A DNA stretch of 64,000 nt. Source: Candidatus Rokuibacteriota bacterium (GTDB lineage Bacteria; Methylomirabilota; Methylomirabilia; Rokubacteriales; CSP1-6). The stretch is from the NCBI GenBank assembly GCA_016184365.1, contig JACPCW010000077.1, positions 16,976-80,975 of the forward strand, in the 5' to 3' direction. The position numbers were made by a program, and so were the translations under genes. Each line of letters opens with the position of its first letter. Positions within the stretch are counted from its first letter, which is position 1. The notes below the pieces were generated by a model. That model did not search any database and had not been told where the DNA came from. It saw only the letters and a list, made by a program, of their open reading frames with translations. Below are positions 59,058 through 64,000 of this stretch, in pieces.

Positions 59058-59229
59058 GGGCGCCGGGCGAGTCGGGTCGGGCCGGGGGTGGGGGTCGGTT
59101 CACCCGTTCCCGCAAACGTGAGTTACGACGCAGCGGCCAAGGAGTGGGAACGAGCAAAAGTAGAGCCGGGCCGAGCGGGCCGTGGTGGGAGACCCCCACC
59201 CCCGGCCCGACCCGACTCGCCCGGCGCCC
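59058..59229. repeat. 172-bp unit with perfect 39-bp terminal inverted repeats
   Basis: The left arm 59058-59096 and right arm 59191-59229 are exact reverse complements (start GGGCGCCGGGCGAGTC, inner end GGGGGTGGGGGTC). The 94-base centre is unrelated and codes nothing visible. The arms carry four G-runs (a G-quadruplex motif). It lies between convergent genes. No target-site duplication is evident. Confidence 0.85.
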
Positions 59230-59252
59230 GTGACGCGAACGCGCGGTGAACG

Positions 59253-60437
59253 CTAAGAGACCTCGAACAGACCCGCCGCGCCCATGCCGCCCCCGATGCA
59301 CATCGTGGACACGACATAGCGAGCGCCACGCCGCTTTCCTTCGATGAGCGCATGCCCGACCAGCCGTGCGCCGCTCATGCCGTACGGGTGGCCGATCGAG
59401 ATCGCGCCGCCGTCGACGTTGAGCTTCTCCATCGGGATGCCGAGCTTGTCGCGGCAGTAGACGACCTGGACGGCAAACGCCTCGTTGAGCTCCCAGAGAC
59501 CGATGTCGTCCATCCTGAGGCCGAAGCGCTCGAGCAGCCGGGGCACGGCGAAGACGGGACCGATGCCCATCTCGTCCGGCTCGCAGCCCGCGACGGCGAG
59601 GCCGCGGAAGATGCCGAGCGGCTGGAGACCCTTCCGCTCCGCCAGCTTCGAATCCATGACGACGCACGCCGAGGCGCCGTCGGACAGCTGCGACGCGTTA
59701 CCGGCCGTGATGCAGCCCTTCTCGCCCGCGACCGGCTTCAGTGACGCGAGGCCTTCGGCCGTCGTGTCGGCACGGTTGCCTTCGTCCTGCCCGAGCGTCA
59801 CGTCTTCGAGCCGCGTCTCGCCGGTCTTCTTGTCCTGCACGATCTTCGTCGTCTCGAGCGGCACGATCTCCGCGGCGAACCGGCCGGCCTGCTGCGCCGC
59901 GGCCGTGCGCTGCTGGCTCGCCAGCGCGTATTCGTCCTGCTGCTCGCGCGTGACGTAGTAGCGCTTCGCGACGATTTCCGCCGTCTCGATCATCGACATG
60001 TAGATCCCGGGCTTGTGCTCCTCGATCCACTCCTCGCGGAACCGGTGCAGGTTCATGTTCTCGTTCTGCACGAGGCTGATCGATTCGAGACCGCCGGCGA
60101 CGACGACGGGTACGCGATCGACGATCACCCGCTGCGCCGCCATCGCGATCGTCTGCATGCCCGACGAGCAGAACCGATTCACCGTCGTACCGGCCGTCGT
60201 GACCGGCAGCCCGGCGCGGAGCGCCGACTGGCGCGCGATGTTGTGCCCCGTCGCGCCCTCGGGCATCGCGCAGCCGAAGATGACGTCTTCGACCTCGCCG
60301 GGCTCGATCTTCGCGCGCTCGACGGCGTGCTTGATGACGTGTCCGCCGAGCACGGCGCCGTGGGTGTTGTTGAACGCGCCGCGGTAGGCCTTGCCGATCG
60401 GCGTGCGGGCGGTGGAGACGATGACGGCGTCGGGCAT
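59253..60437 (-). CDS. Acetyl-CoA C-acyltransferase (thiolase)
   Basis: This is a 394-aa thiolase. The nucleophile is in [18 protein letters not shown] near residue 90, the His in [20 protein letters not shown] and the second Cys in [13 protein letters not shown]. It is a distant paralogue of the thiolase at 24807, so the genome keeps several beta-oxidation sets. AAGGAG lies about 6 bases before the ATG. It is divergent from the histidine kinase gene across 60 bases. Confidence 0.93.
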   Translation of the reverse strand: MPDAVIVSTARTPIGKAYRGAFNNTHGAVLGGHVIKHAVERAKIEPGEVEDVIFGCAMPEGATGHNIARQSALRAGLPVTTAGTTVNRFCSSGMQTIAMAAQRVIVDRVPVVVAGGLESISLVQNENMNLHRFREEWIEEHKPGIYMSMIETAEIVAKRYYVTREQQDEYALASQQRTAAAQQAGRFAAEIVPLETTKIVQDKKTGETRLEDVTLGQDEGNRADTTAEGLASLKPVAGEKGCITAGNASQLSDGASACVVMDSKLAERKGLQPLGIFRGLAVAGCEPDEMGIGPVFAVPRLLERFGLRMDDIGLWELNEAFAVQVVYCRDKLGIPMEKLNVDGGAISIGHPYGMSGARLVGHALIEGKRRGARYVVSTMCIGGGMGAAGLFEVS

Positions 60438-60485
60438 GATGGATCTCCTTGTGGAGCGTCGGTGCTCCATCGAGCATACAGGAAG

Positions 60486-60491
60486 TAAGAT
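60486..60491 (+). promoter_or_regulatory. Putative leaderless -10 box of the histidine kinase operon
   Basis: TAAGAT, then exactly 6 bases, then the ATG. No ribosome-binding site is present. Confidence 0.4.
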
Positions 60492-60497
60492 GTTCGG

Positions 60498-62020
60498 ATG
60501 ATCGGGGTCCGCCACAAGCTGTTGCTGGTCGGCGCGCTGGTCATCCTCTTCGTCTCGGTCGGCTTCACCTGGCTCAACCTCGCCCTCGCCCAGCGGGCCA
60601 TCCAGGAGGACCTCAAGGCGCGCGCCATCGTGTACGCGCGCGAGGTGGCCGCGACGTTCGGCGATCGCCGGGAGCTCGAGGGCAGCGAGGCGCTCCAGCG
60701 GCTGATCGGGCGCCTCCGGGACATTCGCCGGAGCGTGCTCCAGCTCGACGTCCTCGGCTTCGGCCCCGCCGGCACGACCGTGCTGGCGACCAGCGCCCCG
60801 GCCGCCCGGCTGCCGTTCGACCGGCGGGACGCCGAGGTCGTGCGCCGGGGCCGCGTGGTGGCCCGCGCCGTCACGGCCGGGACCGAGCGCTACTGGGAGG
60901 TCATGGCGCCGATCGCGTTCGACGGCACGGTCGCCGGCGCGGTGGCGCTGAAGTTCTCGACGATGCGCGCCGACGAGCTCGCGTCGCGCATCCGGTTCTG
61001 GGCCATCACGCTCACGGGGGGCTCGGTGCTGCTGATGGGCCTACTCGTGAGCGCGGCCGTGCACGTGATCGTCGACCGCCCGATGCGGCGGTTCATGGAC
61101 GCGATCGGCGCCGCCGCCACCGGCGGCGTGCCGGCGGCGGTGGACGTGCGGACGTCGGACGAGTTCGGCCGGCTGGCCGAGCGGTTCAACGAGATGGTGG
61201 CGCGGATCACCCGGTTCAACGAGGAACTGCGGACGCGCATCGCGGAGGCGACCGGCGAGCTCGATCGCCGCTACCAGCAGGTCGAGCAGCTGAACGCGCT
61301 GCTCTTCGAGATGCAGCGGCGGCTGAACCACGCCGAGCGCCTCGCGCTCGCCGGACGCGTCATGGCCGAGGTCGCGCACGAGGTCGGCACGCCGCTGCAT
61401 TCCGTCGCCGGTCATCTCGAGCTCTTGCGCAAGGACCTGCCGGGCGCGGCGGTGACCGGCGACGTGGCCCGCCGGCTCGGCATCATCGAGAGCCAGGTGA
61501 CGCGCGTCATCGAGATCATCAACCGGCTGCTCGACGTGACGCGCCGGGCGCCCGCGAAGCCCGGCCCCGTCGACCTCGAAGGCCTGGTCCGCGACACGGC
61601 CGAGCTGGTGCGACCGGGCCTCGCCAACGCCGGCGTCGCGCTCGACGTCCGCGCCGAGTCGGGGTTGCCGGCGATTCGCGGCCAGCAGGACCAGCTCCAG
61701 CAGGTGGTCCTGAATCTGCTGACCAACGCCATCGATGCGACGCCGGCCGGCGGGCGCATCGAGGTCACGACGCTCGCGCTCCTGGGCCGGGAGGAAGTGC
61801 AGATCGTCGTGGCCGACAGCGGTCCCGGGATCCCGGAGGCCGATCGGAAGAAGATCTTCGACCCGTTCTTCTCGACCAAGGACGGCGGCCGGGGCGCCGG
61901 GCTGGGCCTCTTCATCACGGCGGAGATCGTGCGGGAGCACAAGGGCCGGATCGATGTCGGCGCCCGCGACGGCGGCGGCAGCGTCTTCCGCGTCACCCTG
62001 CCGGTCGGGACGGGCGCAGC

Positions 62021-62024
<4 letters not shown>
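60498..62024 (+). CDS. Sensor histidine kinase (NtrB-like group)
   Basis: This is a 508-aa membrane kinase. TM1 covers residues 7-30 ([20 protein letters not shown]). A periplasmic sensor of about 150 residues follows, then TM2 ([20 protein letters not shown]) and a HAMP region to about 240. The H-box is [20 protein letters not shown] (phospho-His), the N-box [14 protein letters not shown], the G1 box DSGPGIPE and the F/G2 boxes [17 protein letters not shown]. It phosphorylates the NtrC-type regulator that overlaps its stop (GTGA). The sensed signal is unknown. Confidence 0.92.
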
Positions 62025-63378
<1,354 letters not shown>

Positions 63379-63382
<4 letters not shown>

Positions 63383-64000
63383 GGCGCGCGCTCTTCCTCG
63401 CCGTCGTCCTGGTTGCCGCGGCGGCGTGCGCCTCGGTCCGGCCCGTGGAGGGCCGGAGCGAGCTGATTCGCCAGATCCTGAGATCCACGGTCCAGCTCCG
63501 CTCCGAGCGGGAAGGCGGCGCGCGGCGGGCGGCCTCGGGGGTCGTGCTCGCGACCCACCCCGAGACCGAGCGGGTCTGGATCCTCACCGCGCGTCACTTC
63601 GTGGATCCGCCGCAGCGGCAGCGGGTGCACGTGCGACTGCCCGGTCGCGACGCCACCGTGCCGGGCGCCATCGCGTTCCTGAGCCCGGAGCTGGACGTGG
63701 CGATCATCGAGACGGAGCGGCTGGACGTGGCGCCCGTCCGGCTCAGGACCACGGCCCATCTGGGTGACGAGGTGCTCGTCGTCGCGTTCCCGTGGGGCCG
63801 ACGATTCACCGTCGTCGGCGGGATCGTGAGCCAGGTCGTGGCGCCGCGCGGCGATCCGCAGGTCATGGGGCCCGTCCGGATGATCGACGCGTCGGTGAGC
63901 TACGGCTCGAGCGGCGGCGGCGTGTTCGACGCCCGGACCGGCGAACTGCTCGGCATCGTCGAGGGCTATCGGACGGCGAAGGTGGCGATCCCCGAGATGA
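63379..64000 (+). CDS. Trypsin-like serine protease, lipoprotein (3' end cut by window edge)
   Basis: About 207 codons are visible. A lipoprotein signal (RRALFLAVVLVAAAACAS) is followed by an S1C/DegP-like core: the catalytic His in ILTARHFVDP, Asp in SPELDVAII and Ser in SYGSSGGGVFD. The ATG overlaps the regulator stop (ATGA), with GAGGAG close before it. It is the third gene of the two-component operon, so the kinase may respond to envelope stress. Confidence 0.88.

Overview
The window is a very GC-rich bacterial chromosome segment with tightly packed genes on both strands. Stop and start codons often overlap by 4 bases (ATGA, GTGA, CTGA). I see no rRNA, tRNA, CRISPR array, transposase or phage module. 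The gene content is luciferase-like flavin oxidoreductases (LLM), a TAXI-type TRAP transporter, thiolases, an enoyl-CoA hydratase, an acyl-CoA carboxylase subunit, SDRs, polysaccharide-deacetylase/allantoinase-like proteins, Asp/Glu-racemase-fold proteins and an NtrC-type two-component system. That content fits a heterotrophic soil or sediment bacterium. Candidatus Rokubacteria/Methylomirabilota or a similar uncultured lineage is my best guess, but the sequence cannot prove it.

Layout. 1-5.1 kb (- strand): a TAXI-TRAP carboxylate transporter, cut by the window edge, then a broken RND efflux operon. 5.2-8.5 kb: an AceE/transketolase-like ThDP enzyme facing a NudC-type NUDIX hydrolase. 8.5-13.2 kb: two divergent LLM genes; the + strand one leads an operon with an Xaa-Pro aminopeptidase-like protein, a cupin and an AlaX-like tRNA editing protein. 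13.2-16.1 kb: a ureide (uric acid degradation) cluster of uraD, pucG and a puuE-like gene. 16.1-17.4 kb: a CBS-domain protein and a cytidylate-kinase-like/BON protein. 17.6-22.7 kb (- strand): a spermidine/putrescine-type ABC importer operon that continues into a Cys-less racemase-fold protein and a gutted deacetylase. 22.7-26 kb: an enoyl-CoA hydratase and LLM pair divergent from a thiolase. 26-29.4 kb: SDR, RidA, an ACMSD-like decarboxylase and a VapBC pair. 29.4-35.4 kb: DinB, SDR, acyl-CoA carboxyltransferase, an Arg-rich exported protein, a deacetylase and an MFS transporter. 35.4-46.3 kb: an HNH relic, an M20 peptidase, a nucleotidyltransferase, a maleate-isomerase-like protein, a HAD phosphatase, acyl-CoA synthetase, DUF456, a lipoprotein hydrolase, a gamma-carbonic-anhydrase-like protein and a second MFS. 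46.3-55.8 kb: a rearranged region with a BTAD/AAA/TPR regulator, a large PKD/beta-helix/Ig protein, a TPR protein and relics of a second copy of the same module. 55.8-64 kb: pyroglutamyl peptidase, HAD, PRC-barrel and BON proteins, a second thiolase, a histidine kinase/NtrC regulator pair and a trypsin-like protease cut by the right edge.

The main unexplained structure is in the repeats. R1 is a roughly 70-bp element present ten times, mostly between convergent genes. It is made of two hairpins, and the second varies by compensatory base-pair changes. R2 is a 59- or 107-bp leader element that ends exactly at the start codon of the gene behind it. It carries an in-frame Arg-rich mini-ORF whose stop overlaps that start codon. 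A third structure is a perfect 39-bp inverted repeat at 59.06-59.23 kb. Several genes are also hollowed out, with both ends kept and the middle lost.
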